Below are positions 32,051 to 43,729 of a stretch of DNA of 53,398 nt, one piece after another; within the stretch, counting starts at the first letter, position 1; every line of letters begins with the position of its first letter. A model generated the notes under the pieces. That model saw nothing but the letters and a program-made list of their open reading frames with translations. It was not told the origin of the DNA and made no database searches. The stretch is taken from assembly GCA_015680685.1 (NCBI GenBank), contig MNCI01015796.1, positions 335,454 to 388,851 of the forward strand, in the 5' to 3' direction. A program made the translations under genes and the position numbers. Source of the stretch: Gnetum montanum. Lineage: Eukaryota > Streptophyta > Gnetopsida > Gnetales > Gnetaceae.

Positions 32051-33950
32051 AATGAAAACTTGTCCTCGAGTTTCTTACAAAATATTGGGAAGGTATGGGA
32101 TTATTGACTTGAATGATACTAATGGTGAATGGGGTGACATGTGAATAGATCATCATTACAACACATGACAATTATTAGTGTTCATGACAACAAGAGTGAA
32201 CACTATACACATTTGACATCCAACCTTATTTGGTAGCTGAGAGAGAAGAGAGAAGAGAGAGAGAAAAGAAGAAGTCTATTGCTGCCAATGCCAAGATTGC
32301 ACCTTCCATTGTCTATCCATAACTGTGCCATCGATCTTGTTCCTTGCATAACTATTCCAGCACCAGTCCATTCCAAGTATTCCCTCTAGATCTAATCCGT
32401 CGGTGTATGATTGCCATATGCACACACAACACAGTCTTATATTAGCAAGGATAATTGAATCATAATGCAGTTGATACCTTTCCTCAGTGTAAGGTCCATT
32501 GGCTGAGTTGTGATACGGCTAATGCGAATTCTAGAGATATAATACTGGTGACTACCCAAAGTGTAGAGGTTAGGAGAAAATCGAAAAAATTGGACCAGCA
32601 TCCCCATGACTGAAAGTGAACCTCCAGTAGCGAGAGAATGGAAAAAGATAAGAAATAAGAAAGATGGAGAAAAAGAAACAATGACCACACCAATAAAATG
32701 GATGTCAAAGATGGTAATGAACAAAATAAATGTTGATTGCGAAAATGTTTAAGGGAAAGAAATTAACTAATGTACCAAATAGGAATGCCAGTGGGTCCTT
32801 CCCAAAGTAGGCTCATGCCTTTAATGCCTTGAAATTCCCACATTCAAAGAGTCTGTAGGCTCTAGAAATATCACTTGGAAGCAAGAGTTAAAGTCTTAAC
32901 CACAAAAATTTACCAAAAAGAAAACAATGCATTAACCAAAATATAGACTACTGATACAATCAACAATGAGGTGAACAATGGAGAAAGAACGATGTAAAGA
33001 AGAGAATGGAATGGAGTCTCAAGAACAAGGTGATGTACTAAGTAGATCTCATTCCAAATCCAACCTCAAACAAACCACATCAAGTGACTTTGCATTAATA
33101 CATTCATCCAATCCATCCACTTGAAGTAGCAAGAATGCCTCTAAGAAAGAGTCACCATCATTCCAACGAAATAAGAAAGGAGAAAGTAGGAAGTGAGAAA
33201 GGGCCTTAGTTAGAGGGAACATCTTTGTTTAGTTCCATAATCAGTGCTTGTAGCCCAAGTGATTATTTCATCTAAGGGGTGTGCTTTGAATTCTCACTTT
33301 TTACCTTTTTTTTTTGAATGAGAACCACACCATGTAAAGACTTATTATTTTTATTTTTATTCGCTCAACTTCCCAATAATAGTGCAACATCAGAATGGTA
33401 AAAAAAATCAAGAAGAAAACATCCAAGCACCCAAGAGAATGGCCAAAACAAATGCATTAAGTTCCCTTGAAGTCACACCCTTTTCAATCCTTGAGTCCTT
33501 AGTTTGAGAAATGCCCAGTCACCGATTTGTTGATAGTTCTTATTATTATTTTGAAGAAAGGGACTGTAGAGTTCCAAGCCAAGAGGGACCATAGAAATTC
33601 ATGGATGCATGGATGATGTGGACTCATTAGCTATTATATCAAAAGAACCATACCTTAGTATCAACATTGTAACTCAAAGGTAAAAACCAAACATTAGCAA
33701 CCAATAGAATACAGTTCATACCACCATCAGGAGCACTTACTGGGTGACAAACTTAACAAAATGGATAAACACACACACACATACAAATAAAAAAAAAAGT
33801 ATGAATGATGTTGCAAAAAAAAAATAAGAAAAGTTAAAGAAATTTGTAAAACAAAAATGTGTAAAAAAAACTTAAAAAGAATTGAGGGCCTTGATTGATC
33901 AGCATAGGTGGCCATCTCCCCCATGACTAAGTTGGAAGGAAGAGATCCAA
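32051..33950 (-). other. Non-coding 3' UTR of element A
   Basis: About 1.9 kb in the env position with no credible ORF. It contains a GA-rich tract (about 32232-32270) and a (CA)n run near 33766. Aligns with B's 38360-40312 and, more distantly, with C's 11531-13650, so it is an ancestral part of the family. Confidence 0.7.
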
Positions 33951-35104
33951 AATAATGAGTGAGGTTGTCCTCTCTCAGAGGTATTATGTGCACTGGCTAT
34001 TCTAAGTTCATGGAAGGGTTTGGTTTGTTGCACATTGACCAGTAATCTCTTATCGGGGCTTTCAGGTTTGTATATGATCATGGCTCTTGAGGGGTAAGTT
34101 GTATGAATAATATAAGGCCCTTCCCACAATGTTTGAAATTTTATGAGTTGTGGTACATGTGTGGGGTTCTAGTTGAGGACCTTATCTCCTAGTTGGTGCT
34201 TAACCTTTCAAATTTTTAAGTCATGACATTGCTTGTTATGTGCCTTGTATAACTCATTTGATGATAGGGCAACCAATCGATTTTTGTCTAACACGTTTAG
34301 AGTCGTCAATCTTTGTTTTTGTGCTAGATCAAGGTCAAGGTGGAGGTCAATGCCATGGATAGTATATGGAGCTTGATTTGAATTAGAAGCTTTGGAATTT
34401 TTCCGTATACTAACTCATAGAAAGAGTAGCCTGTAGGGAGTTTCCAAGTGGAGCAGTATGCCTAGAGAGCATCATTCAGTTTAGTGTTCCAATCTCGCCT
34501 ATATTTGCTAATTATCCTTGTTAATATTTTAGTAATCTCCCAATTAGTGACCTTGGCTTGGCCATTAGCTTGGGGTGATAAGGTGTAGTCAATTTATTTT
34601 CAACTCCTAAGTGTTGCATCAATTTCTGAAAGGTTGCACTTGTGAAGTGTGTTCCATTATCTGAGATAAGTGCACGTGGCACACCAAACCTATTTATAAC
34701 TTGTTTTTGCATAAATCATGTAGCTGCAGATGATGTACAGTCTATAACAACAGCTGCTTCAACCCATTTTTTAGATAGTCCACAACAACAATGATGTAAG
34801 CTTTTCCATTGGACATTGGTGTAGTGGACCCCATAAAGTCTATTCCCCAAATTTTGAAGGGTTCTAAAGGTTGAATCCATTGTTGCGGACCCTCCATTCG
34901 AGCAGTCATTCCCCCATCATGTTGACAATGCTCGCAGGATTGGATAAATTGATGGGTGTCCCGAAATAATGTTGGCCAATAATATCCTGCAAGAAGGATC
35001 TTAATAGCCATTCGTCTCCCTGCATAGTGATCCCCACAAGGGCCCTCATGAGCATCTTGGAGAACTCTTAGTTGGTCCATATCGGGCACACACCATCGAA
35101 CCAA
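33890..35104 (-). pseudogene. Integrase of element A
   Basis: Zinc-binding DAHEGPCGDHYAG and SCEHCQ (open 34742-35104), then GIDFMGS and IIVVVDYLKNGLKQ with the first catalytic Asp. Next comes FGVPRALISDNGTHF (open 34521-34712) with the second Asp. A one-base deletion near 34580 shifts the frame just before the third catalytic position, which in the correct frame is Lys, not Glu (GQAKVTN). The C-terminal GKGLILFIQ-like block near 34100 is in broken frame. Confidence 0.82.
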
Positions 35105-35700
35105 GCCATTAGGATAGACTTTGTAAAGTTATCCGTTGATCTCCATGAAGTACTTGGCTTTGTGAAGAAACTGTTGTTTCTTCCTAAAGTCCAGCTCTTG
35201 AGGTGTTTTTTGGGAAAGGAGATAGGTAAGAATGCTACTATACCAATTTTTTTCCATGGGTTGGTTATTCACTACATTGGCAAAGAGGGATTCATTAGGA
35301 AAATGATTAGATATGGCATATTCATCCTCCTTGTTGACCCAGTGCAACCAAGATAAATGATTTGCAACTATGTTCTTAGTGCCCTTTCGATCAATCATCG
35401 TTAGATTGAAGTCCTGTAGGATTACCAGCCATTGTATAATACGAGGGGTAACCGTTGTCTTGTTCATGAGGAACCTGATTGCACTATGATCCATATGAAT
35501 GTACACTCTATAGCCTAACACATAGTGCCTAAACTTGTCTAGTGCAAACACTACAGTCATTAATTCTTTTTATGTAGTTGTGTAGTTAAGTTGTGCACCA
35601 GTGATACTCTTACTTGCACAGTGGATGTAATAAGGACGTTTTTGGTCATCTAACTATCTAAGTATGGCTCCTAAGGCATAATTGGATGCGTTAGTCATTA
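35105..35700 (-). pseudogene. RNase H of element A
   Basis: Open at 35129-35560: MTVVFALDKFRHYVLGYRVY, HMDHSAIRFLMNK and NIVANHLSWLHW. The expected ADxLSR block reads ANHLSW. Upstream (35561-35700) NYALGAIL is present but a stop follows. One RNase H only. Confidence 0.78.
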
Positions 35701-37013
35701 TATGGAATGGTCTGGACCAGTCAAGGGCTTGTAGAATGGGAGTTTCCACAAGCCTTTGTTTTAGAGTTTGGAATGCTCGTTCACATTCCTTGGTCCATTC
35801 GAATGATGCATCCTTCTTTGTTAGTTCTACCAATGGTTTGGCAATCTTGGAGAAGTTCTCAATGAATCTCCTATAGTAGCCAGTGTGTCCAAGGAATGAT
35901 TGAATGTCTTTGATAGTTTCTAGTTGTCAGGTGATTCCTTGGATGACCCTAACTTTTTCTGGGTCTACCTCGATTCCTAAATGTGAAATCTTATGTCCAA
36001 GTACTATGCCTTCTTGGACCATCAAATGGATTTTCTACCAATTGAGCCTTAATTTGGTTTCTACGCATCTTTTCAGCACTTACTCTAATTGGTCCAAGGC
36101 TTGATCAAATCTCATTCCATAAGTGGAGAAGTCGTCCATAAAGACTTCCACTCTGTTTCCAATCTACTATTGGAATATGCTTAAGACTAGGTGTTGAAAC
36201 GTTGTAAGAGCATTACACAAGCCAAATGGCATTTTTTATGTGCAAACATTCCCTAGGGACTAATGAACATTATCTTGGCTTGATCTTCTAGTGCTATCCG
36301 TATTTGGCTGTATCCACTATAGCCATCCTGAAAACTATAATAGCGATGCCCTACTATGGTGTCTAAGACTTGGTCAACGAACAATAATGGAAAGTGATCC
36401 TTGAATGTTGCCATGTTCAACAGCCTAAAATCTATACACATCCTCCATTTTCCTCCCTTTTTAGGCATGATCACCAGAGGGCTAACCCATTCACTATCAG
36501 CAATGGGATATATGAATCTAGCCTTAAGAAGCTGTTCTATTTCTTCCTTTACTATTTGCTTCAATTTTGGGTTCAATCACCTCTACTATTGTTTTTGAGG
36601 TTTCATGGAGGGGTCCATGTAAATCCCATGCTAGAATATATTCCGGCTAACTCAGGGTATGACCAAGCAAAGGCTTTTGACCACTTGTTTATCACTTTCA
36701 ACAATCTTTCTTTTTGCTTGGGAACAAGTCTTGTGTTTATAATCACTAGTTTTCCATTTTCAAGGGTCATATATTCTAGACCGATGGGCATTGGTTTCAA
36801 GTCTAGGGGCTCTTGTCTAAATCTCTCAAGAATTTGAAACTTCCCCCAATTAATGTTTTCAATGTTAAGGGTTGGAAGTTGGCAACGAACTTGCTCAAGT
36901 GTGTTTATGCTTCCAATGTAAGCACTAGTTATTCCCTCAGTTAGTTCCATGCATGTTATCGAGTTGCTCTCTTGATTAGTCATCAGCCACTGTTGTGTGG
37001 CTGTTGCATACAT
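35701..37013 (-). pseudogene. Reverse transcriptase of element A
   Basis: The lead-in segment (open 36603-37013) ends near SKAFAWSYPELAGI. The core is open at 36253-36576: EEIEQLLKARFIYPIADSEW, VSPLVIMPKKGGKWRMCIDF, RLLNMATFKDHFPLLF and FQDGYSGYSQIRIALEDQAK. The catalytic FMDDFS box is near 36130 and intact. The later blocks, GHTGYYRRFIENFSK at about 35870, are partly shifted. Confidence 0.85.
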
Positions 37014-37350
37014 GCACTTTTATATATTAATTTCTTGTGCACACCAATTTCATGCAGGCAATGCTAAACTTCTCATAACCCATGATTTCTGCACGCAATG
37101 ACACCCTGTGTCACTGTATGTGATGCATGGAACTTTCTTCTTCTCAATCTTTCCAAAAGTGTATTTCCAAGGAAAGATCATAGATTCCTAGACGTCCATA
37201 TATAGTACTTAGCCATGCTCTTCCCATTATTATTGGGAAGTCCCCCTTACCATTGTTTACTTATATCACTAGGAAATCAGCTGGATATGACCACCCACAT
37301 ATAGTGGTAACAATGTCCTCCACCAATCCCAAGGGGACAGTGATGGATTG
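37014..37350 (-). pseudogene. Protease, C-terminal half, of element A
   Basis: The minus-strand text continues after B with SITVPLGLVEDIVTTICGWS, then GKGDFPIIMGRAWLS near 37225. Homologous to 40496-40816 in B. The N-terminal half is at 44661-45040, so B split this gene. Confidence 0.72.
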
Positions 37351-37355
37351 GTTGG
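37351..37355. repeat. Left target-site duplication of element B (GTTGG)
   Basis: GTTGG here and at 44656-44660 flank B exactly within A's protease. Confidence 0.94.
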
Positions 37356-38346
37356 TGATGAGTGATGAGGTACCCCTACACTCAACCATACGAAACGAGC
37401 GTAGCACACGCAATCTAGTCGAACTCCACAGACTAAATGCCTAACGCTGTAAGGAACACTTGGGGTTAATTAGTTGTTGTCTTCCCAGACTTACTTGTTG
37501 TTGTCACAGTGTATGGTTAAGTAAGTCCGAGGTATATGATTTTTTTGGTATTTTCTGATTTATCTCCTATGCTAAACGGTGAAGGGTTGAGAGACTAAAA
37601 CTAATTCTAACTGCAACACTAAGTCCTAGCGTCAGCATCCATTCCCACTTGCCGTACACACCCTGAACTATGCAACTGTGGCTACCAAACGCTAATCGTT
37701 ACTGGGATTACCACACGTAACGCACGTGCTCGAAGCAGTCGTACTGAGGCACCTAACTAGCCTAAGTGTGACAAGCAGCCAATTCATTGACTAGCCATAC
37801 ACATCCGAAGATGCTCGTAATCAAGTTGTACTTGTCCCAAGTTCTAGGAGGAAAGGGTAAGAGAAACTAATCGCGATGAGTAGCCAATTCCCTGGCTAGC
37901 CGTACACGTTCGTCAATGCTCGTAACCAAGTCGTACTCATGCCGCGTTACTAGGAAAGTAATAAATAACATTAATTAAACCTATCCATGCACTGCAAGGT
38001 TTATCCACAAAGCTCGTCTTTATTTCCATACACAACTTGTGTTTAGGTACAAATCTGCTCGAATAAAGAACCGATCACTTGGGGGACTCCTACTGCGGGC
38101 ACATGGAAAATATTCTATCTCTAGGGTGATCAATCCACCAGAGCTTCACTACTTTATGCCTAGGATGTGAAATGAGGGGAGTGCCACCTCTTATTTATAG
38201 ATTTGGCAGCGGACCGCGATATCGCGTACGCGATATCGCAGGGAACGACGCAATATCACGTACGCAATATCGCAGGGGATGCGATATCGCGTCGGACGTG
38301 ATATCGCATATGCGATATCGTGGCCTGTGCAATTCGCATCTTATCA
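37356..38346 (-). mobile_element. 3' LTR of element B
   Basis: Starts TGATGAG in plus reading and ends CTTATCA. TATA box at 38190-38200 on the minus strand. Seven GATATC palindrome units sit between the TATA box and the LTR end (38214-38323). Confidence 0.93.
38214..38323 (-). repeat. GCGATATCGC palindrome array, seven units (B 3' LTR)
   Basis: Seven near-copies of a palindrome of the form CGCGATATCGCG at 15-18 bp spacing, some decayed (CAATATCACG, GTGATATCGC). They fill most of the U3 directly upstream of the TATA box. The sister LTR has three units, at 44588-44631. Confidence 0.93.
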
Positions 38347-40312
38347 TACCTCCATGACTAAATGAAAACTCATCCTCGAGTTCCTTACAATAATATCAGG
38401 TAGGTATGCGATTATTGAGGGGAATGGAACTAATGGAATGACATGTGAATGGTTCATTATTACAAGACTTAACAAAACTGGTGTTCATGACAACAAGGGT
38501 GAACACCTTATTACAATGACATCAGGCCACATTTGGCAGCTGAGAGAAAAGAGGAGAGAGAAGAAAAGAGAAGAAGAGAGAAGAGTCTTGCTGCTACCAA
38601 CGCCTAGATTGCACCTTCCGTTGTCCATCCGTAAGCACATCATCCATTCTACTCCTTGCATAGCTGCTTCAGCGCTGCTCCATTCCAAGTGTTTGCTCCA
38701 AATCCATTCTGTTGTTTATTTAGTCACCATCTGCACACACAACATAATCATATATTAGCAAGGATAATTGAATCATCATGTAATTGATACCTTACTTCGG
38801 TGTAAACGCATTGGCTAAGTTGTGGTGTGGCTGATGTGGATCTGGGAAGATGTAAATGATGACTACCGAAGGTGTAGGAGTTAGGAAGAGAAATGAAAAA
38901 AGTCAGGGCTTAGGAGAAGAAATCAAAAAATCAGGCCCCATACCCCCATGACTAATCATGAACCTCCGGTAGCATTAGAATGGAGAAAGAAAAGGAGTAA
39001 GAAAGATAGGTAAAAGGGACAACTATGACATCGATGAAGTGGATGTCAAGATGGAAATGAAAAAAAAAAATTAATTACAAAATGTTAAGGAAAAGAAGTT
39101 AACTATTGCTCCAAATAGGAGTGTCAGTGGGTCCTCTCCAAAGCAGGCTCATGTCGTTAATGCCCTGACAAACCCACATTCAAAGAGTCCGTAGGCTCTG
39201 GGAATGTCTTTTGGAACAAGAGTTAAAGTCTTAACTACAAGAATTTACCAAAAAGAAAACAATGCATCAACCAAAGTATACACTAATGATACAACCGGCA
39301 ATGAGGTGAATAGTGGAGAGAAGGATGAAAGGAAGAGGATGGAATGGAATCCCAAGGGCAAGGTGGTGTACAGCCCCTTGTGTGTTTTATGGTTAATGCA
39401 ACTTGGCAAATCTCATTCCAACTCTAGCTCAAACCAACCACTTCTAATGACTTCGCATCAATGCATTCGGTTAAACCATCCATGTGGATAACGAGGATGC
39501 ATCTTCAAAGAGCCACCACCATTCCGACGAAACAAAGGAGAGAACGGGAAGCGAGAAGGGCCTTAGTTAGAGGGAACACTTTGGTTCCATAACCAGTGCT
39601 TGTAGCCCAAATTTTATTTCTTCTAAGGGGTGTGCTTTGAATCCTCACTTTGGTTTTTTTTTTTGTGTTTTGTGGTTTTATGCATGGGGACCACACCATG
39701 CAAAGACTTCTTTTTTTTATTGTCTCAGCTTCCGATTATTGGGTCACATCAGAACAGTAAGAAAACTCAAGAAGAAAACATCCAAGAACCCAAGAGAATG
39801 ATCAACATGAAAGCATAAAGTTCCCTTGAAGTCACACCCTTTGCAATCCTTGAGTCCTTCCTTAGTTTGAGAAATCCCCAGTCACCAATTCGTTAAAGTT
39901 CTTATTAGAAGGGAACTGTACATTTTCAAGCCAAGAGAAACCATGGAAATTGATGGACGGATGAAGTGATCTCATTGCCTGCCATATCAAAAGAAACATA
40001 CCTTAGTATCAACATTGTAACTTAAAGGTAAAAACCAAACATTAGCAATCAATATGAAAATAGTTCATACCATCAGTCCGAACACTTATTATGGGACAAA
40101 CTTATAGGGTGGATACATACACACACTCACACAAAAAATGGAAAAGTGTAACGATGTTGTAAAAAAAAATTAGAAAAGTTAAATAACTTTGTAAAACAAA
40201 AATATGTAAAACAAAAAACTTAAAAGAATTGAGGACCCCATATGATTAGCATAGGTGTCCATCTCCCCCATGACTGAGTTGTAAGGGAGAATCCGAAATA
40301 ATGAGCGTTTGT
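38347..40312 (-). other. Polypurine tract and 3' UTR of element B
   Basis: Minus strand AGTCATGGAGGTA precedes the 3' LTR. The remaining 1.9 kb aligns with A's 3' UTR. No gene is supported; short open frames (38438-38758, 39204-39491 and others) differ between A and B. The region ends at the deletion scar near 40312. Confidence 0.7.
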
Positions 40313-40345
40313 TTGAATTTCTAAGAAGTGCCCAACTTCTCCCAA
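40305..40345 (-). other. Internal deletion junction of element B
   Basis: Sequence to the left matches A near 33950 (AATAATGAG) and to the right matches A near 36835-36880 (CTTCTCCCAATTGATG). About 2.9 kb of pol equal to A 33957-36830 is gone, removing most of RT and all of RNase H and integrase. A few unmatched bases sit at the join. Confidence 0.85.
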
Positions 40346-41242
40346 TTGATGATCTTAAGTTGAGGGGTGGAAGTTGGCGACGTTCACATTCCAATGTGTC
40401 TTGCCATGGTTGTTGGCATGAGTTTCCTCAGTTTATTCCATGCATATTTGTTTGTCCCTACGAGAAGCTGTCAACCACGGGGTGTCTACTACTTCTTATG
40501 TGGTTGCTACATACATGCATCTTTGTTGCAGAGTTTCTTGGGCATACCTATTACATGGAGACATTTCCTCCATGTCATCACCCGATGAATCACTGTATGT
40601 GATGCATGGAACTATCCTCTTCTCGATCTTTCCACATATGTTTATCTTAGAGATTTCCAAGGAAAGATCACGGATCCTAAGGCATGCGTCTACTGCGCTT
40701 AGCCATGCCCTTCCCATTATAATTGGGAAGTCCCTTTCGTTGTTGTTAACTCTGATCACTAGAAAGTCAGCTGGGTAGGACCAACCACATACAGTGGTAA
40801 TACCATCCTCCACCAATCCTAAGGGAATGGTGATGGACTGATCTGCCAGCTCTAGTTGGATGTTGCTTTTCTTAAGTTGGGGCAGGTTCTAGGCTTGATA
40901 CATCTCTTGTGAAATTAAGTTGACTCCGGAACCTGAGTCAAGAAGAGTCCAATGTGGTGCATTTCTAGCGAACTACAAATAAATAAAGGGACTCCCAGGG
41001 TCAATTAGTTTCCTAGGAAGGTGTCCTACCTTGATCTAGTCAGTTACAGTATGTGTTAACATAACCGTATGCATTATGCTCTTTTGGACTGAAGGGTTCT
41101 CCAAAGCGTTAGTGGTTAGAGGCATATACATGTACCCATCCGCTTGTTGTTGTGAGAGTTTGTCTGGGCTCCTAGTTCTAAAAAAGGATCTCTTCTTTGT
41201 ACAGTTATCGTCAGAACTAGCACCCAGTTGGATATTTACACA
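40346..41242 (-). pseudogene. Protease of element B
   Basis: Active-site DSGSGVNLISQEMY is near 40905-40947, followed by ELADQSITIPLGLVEDGITT and the open frame 40496-40816 (VCGWSYPADFLVI, FPIIMGRAWLS, RIRDLSLEIS). Asp-Ser-Gly is intact. The end of the frame runs into the start of the RT lead-in, cut off by the deletion. Confidence 0.78.
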
Positions 41243-43588
41243 CTAAATATTTACAGCTCTCGCGGCGTTACGTTGCTGCGGTTGGGTAGGTAATTCCCCT
41301 TGCATTGTTGGAATAGGTTGTATGGGAACTACAGGTGGAAGAGGTGCGAGCGGAGTTAGAGGATGGACTAAATGTGAGACATCTACCAGAGGAGAAGGAG
41401 TCCTCCTGAAGTACTCCCGAGCTTGGTAGTGACGTTGGGGGGTAGTGTGATCCATAGAGTCACCTGGAGAAACTGGCTGCTGCACATAATAACCGTAAGG
41501 ATCAGGCTGCCGATAAGGGTATTGATGTGTTGGCGGTGGCATCCCCCATGACTGTGGGTATTGCCACTACTGGTGTTGTCCAATGGGCTGTGGAGGCGTT
41601 CCACTTGGGTAATATGTTAAGGGTTGGTGGAACTGCCTTGGGGTACCTTGTGGGTAAGGTAACCTTCGGGGTGTTTGCCGTTGATGAAGTCTTGGATTTA
41701 ATGCATACACCCCAAACTCCTACAAATGTGAGATAATTGGGCAACATCCCTTAGGATGGTCATAGTAGCAGACCTCACATCCACTATCATTATCTGAATT
41801 AGAACTTACAGCCTCATCGGAGATAGGAATTTTCCCCTTACCCTTGTTATGTGCAGGGCTTAAGTTTCTCTGCTTGGTTTTGCCTTTGTCACTACTTTGT
41901 TCCACCTTAGACTCTTCTACGATTTTTAAGACTATTTCTATTCTTGAATCTAAGGAATCCCACATTTGGTCTACCTTAGCCAATACCTCGATTGTTAACT
42001 TTTGGATCGGCACAGTTTTCCGGTTCACCAACTCTTCGAGTGGTGACTCATCCTCCTCATCACAAAATTTCACTCCCTTCTTACGAAGGGAGGGATCACG
42101 GTTGTATTCTTCCAAACTTTCCCTCCTATGTAGCTCACCCTCTTCTTGCGCTACTTGTTCCAACAAACTTTCAACTTCATGGGCTCTCAGTTGGGAAAGT
42201 CTCCCTTGGGTATAAGTCCCAAGAGTTCTTCTCGTTTCATTTCTTAGCCCATCCACGATGTGATGAAGTTGATCCCGCTTAGCGTACCCATGGCCAAGGC
42301 AATGATGTAGCAGTGTATAGTAATGGGCCATGGTAGCATCCAAGGGTTCATAAGCACCTTGTTTCCATCCTTGGATCTGCTTACGCAAGTTAGACACTCT
42401 GGAGTACATTTGATATTTGTTGTTGAACAGTTCAAGCATCGTACTCCACCACCTGATGGTTTCCGGTTCTAAGGACCGATACCAGCTCTTTGCTTCTTTA
42501 GTGAGTATCCTTGGGAACAACATAAGCTTCTGCCACTCATTATCTATATTTTGTAAGGCATAGGCATCATGGAATGCCTGTAAATGATGTTGAGGATCAA
42601 TGTTGTATCCCCCTTCAAAACGTGGGATATTATTTATGTCCAAATGCTTGATCCTACTATCTTTTAGATGCCTTATGGGGATCCTAACTACCTCTATGAT
42701 GTCTAGCATGCTTCGGGTTGCGAGTAGGGGTTCATCATGATCATCCCTATCATGACATCTGTGATGTCTTTGTGGTGGTTCCCTACTCTCCCTACGTCCT
42801 TGCCCTTGTCCTAACTCCTCTTGACCTTCCTGTCGAGGTCTTTCATCTTCTTTACTTCTACCCTCTCCATTATGCTCATGATGGTTGCACCCAGATGTGG
42901 AAGGAGAGTGTGAATGGTGAGATGAAGGAGAAGAGGAAGGGGATCCATCACCATGGCAATGTTTCTTACCTTCTCTTCGGCTTCTTCAGCCCTGATCGTT
43001 GTAACGATCTAAGTGTCCATCCTTAGTGTGAGTGGTTGTTCCTGCCGTGAATAGTTGGTGCTCACGGGGATCAGAGCCTGTAGCATGTACAGTTGATCAA
43101 AGGCCCTGATGCCTAAGCTCTTCACCATTGTGAGGAGGAGGAACATCATTTTCTAAGAAACCCGTTATGAGGGGTTCCTCGTCTCCTATTTCACTAAGGA
43201 CATGGGGGACCTTGCCCTTCAACAATGAATGTTGGCTCTCCTGCCTTTCATCACGAATACGTTGGGCATTTGTGGGATGATAATCCCTTGTGTCAAAGTT
43301 ATCCAGAACATATTCCACAAATAGTTCTTGCATGCCAATCTATGCTAAGGCATGGAAAAGCATGTTAGGGACTGATCGATTCGGGGGTAACACAATGTTA
43401 CCTCGTGAATCTCTCCATCGCAGTTGTTCATCTTGATGGAGAATAAAAGTAAAATCAGGCATATACTCATCGGGATGAGTATATGTCACCTTAGATTGTT
43501 TAGGACATGGCTGATTTTGGTTATGTGTATGATGCTGACTATCTTCTGTGTTATCTTTAGGTGAGTTAACTTTGTGAGAAGAAGCCAT
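41243..43588 (-). pseudogene. gag of element B
   Basis: ATG at 43588 (MASSHKVNSPKDN) has an equal in A at 47778. One frame runs to 41243 with few stops. Order: N-terminal domain (FTFILHQDEQLRWRDSRGN), VEYVLDNFDTRDYHPT, a His/Ser-rich linker, gag core open at 41720-42709 (NNIPRFEGGYN, LQAFHDAYALQ, WWSTMLELFNNKYQMYS, HHIVDGLRNETR), zinc-knuckle-like CEVCYYDHPKGCCP near 41760, and a Pro/Tyr/Gln-rich tail with PDPYGYYVQQPVSPG. It is the best-preserved gag in the window. Confidence 0.88.
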
Positions 43589-43710
43589 TTTACTGGTGTG
43601 CTATTCACCATTATATATGTTCTTGTTTAACCAATTAACCTAAGGGTTCGTTAAGGCTCACAACGATGTGAAAGATTTCCTAATGTTCTAATTGGCGTAA
43701 AAACACTTAG

Positions 43711-43728
43711 TCCCCAGCAATGGCGCCA
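43711..43728 (-). promoter_or_regulatory. Primer-binding site of element B (tRNA-Asp)
   Basis: Minus strand TGGCGCCATTGCTGGGGA, one base after the 5' LTR, differs at two positions from the complement of the plant tRNA-Asp 3' end, the primer usual for Athila-type elements. Confidence 0.88.
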
Positions 43729-43729
43729 A

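Noticed and set aside
38214-38323. Replication origin or phage-type operator made of palindromes
   Set aside because: The position in U3 next to a TATA box, and presence in all four A/B LTRs, make an LTR promoter element the better reading.
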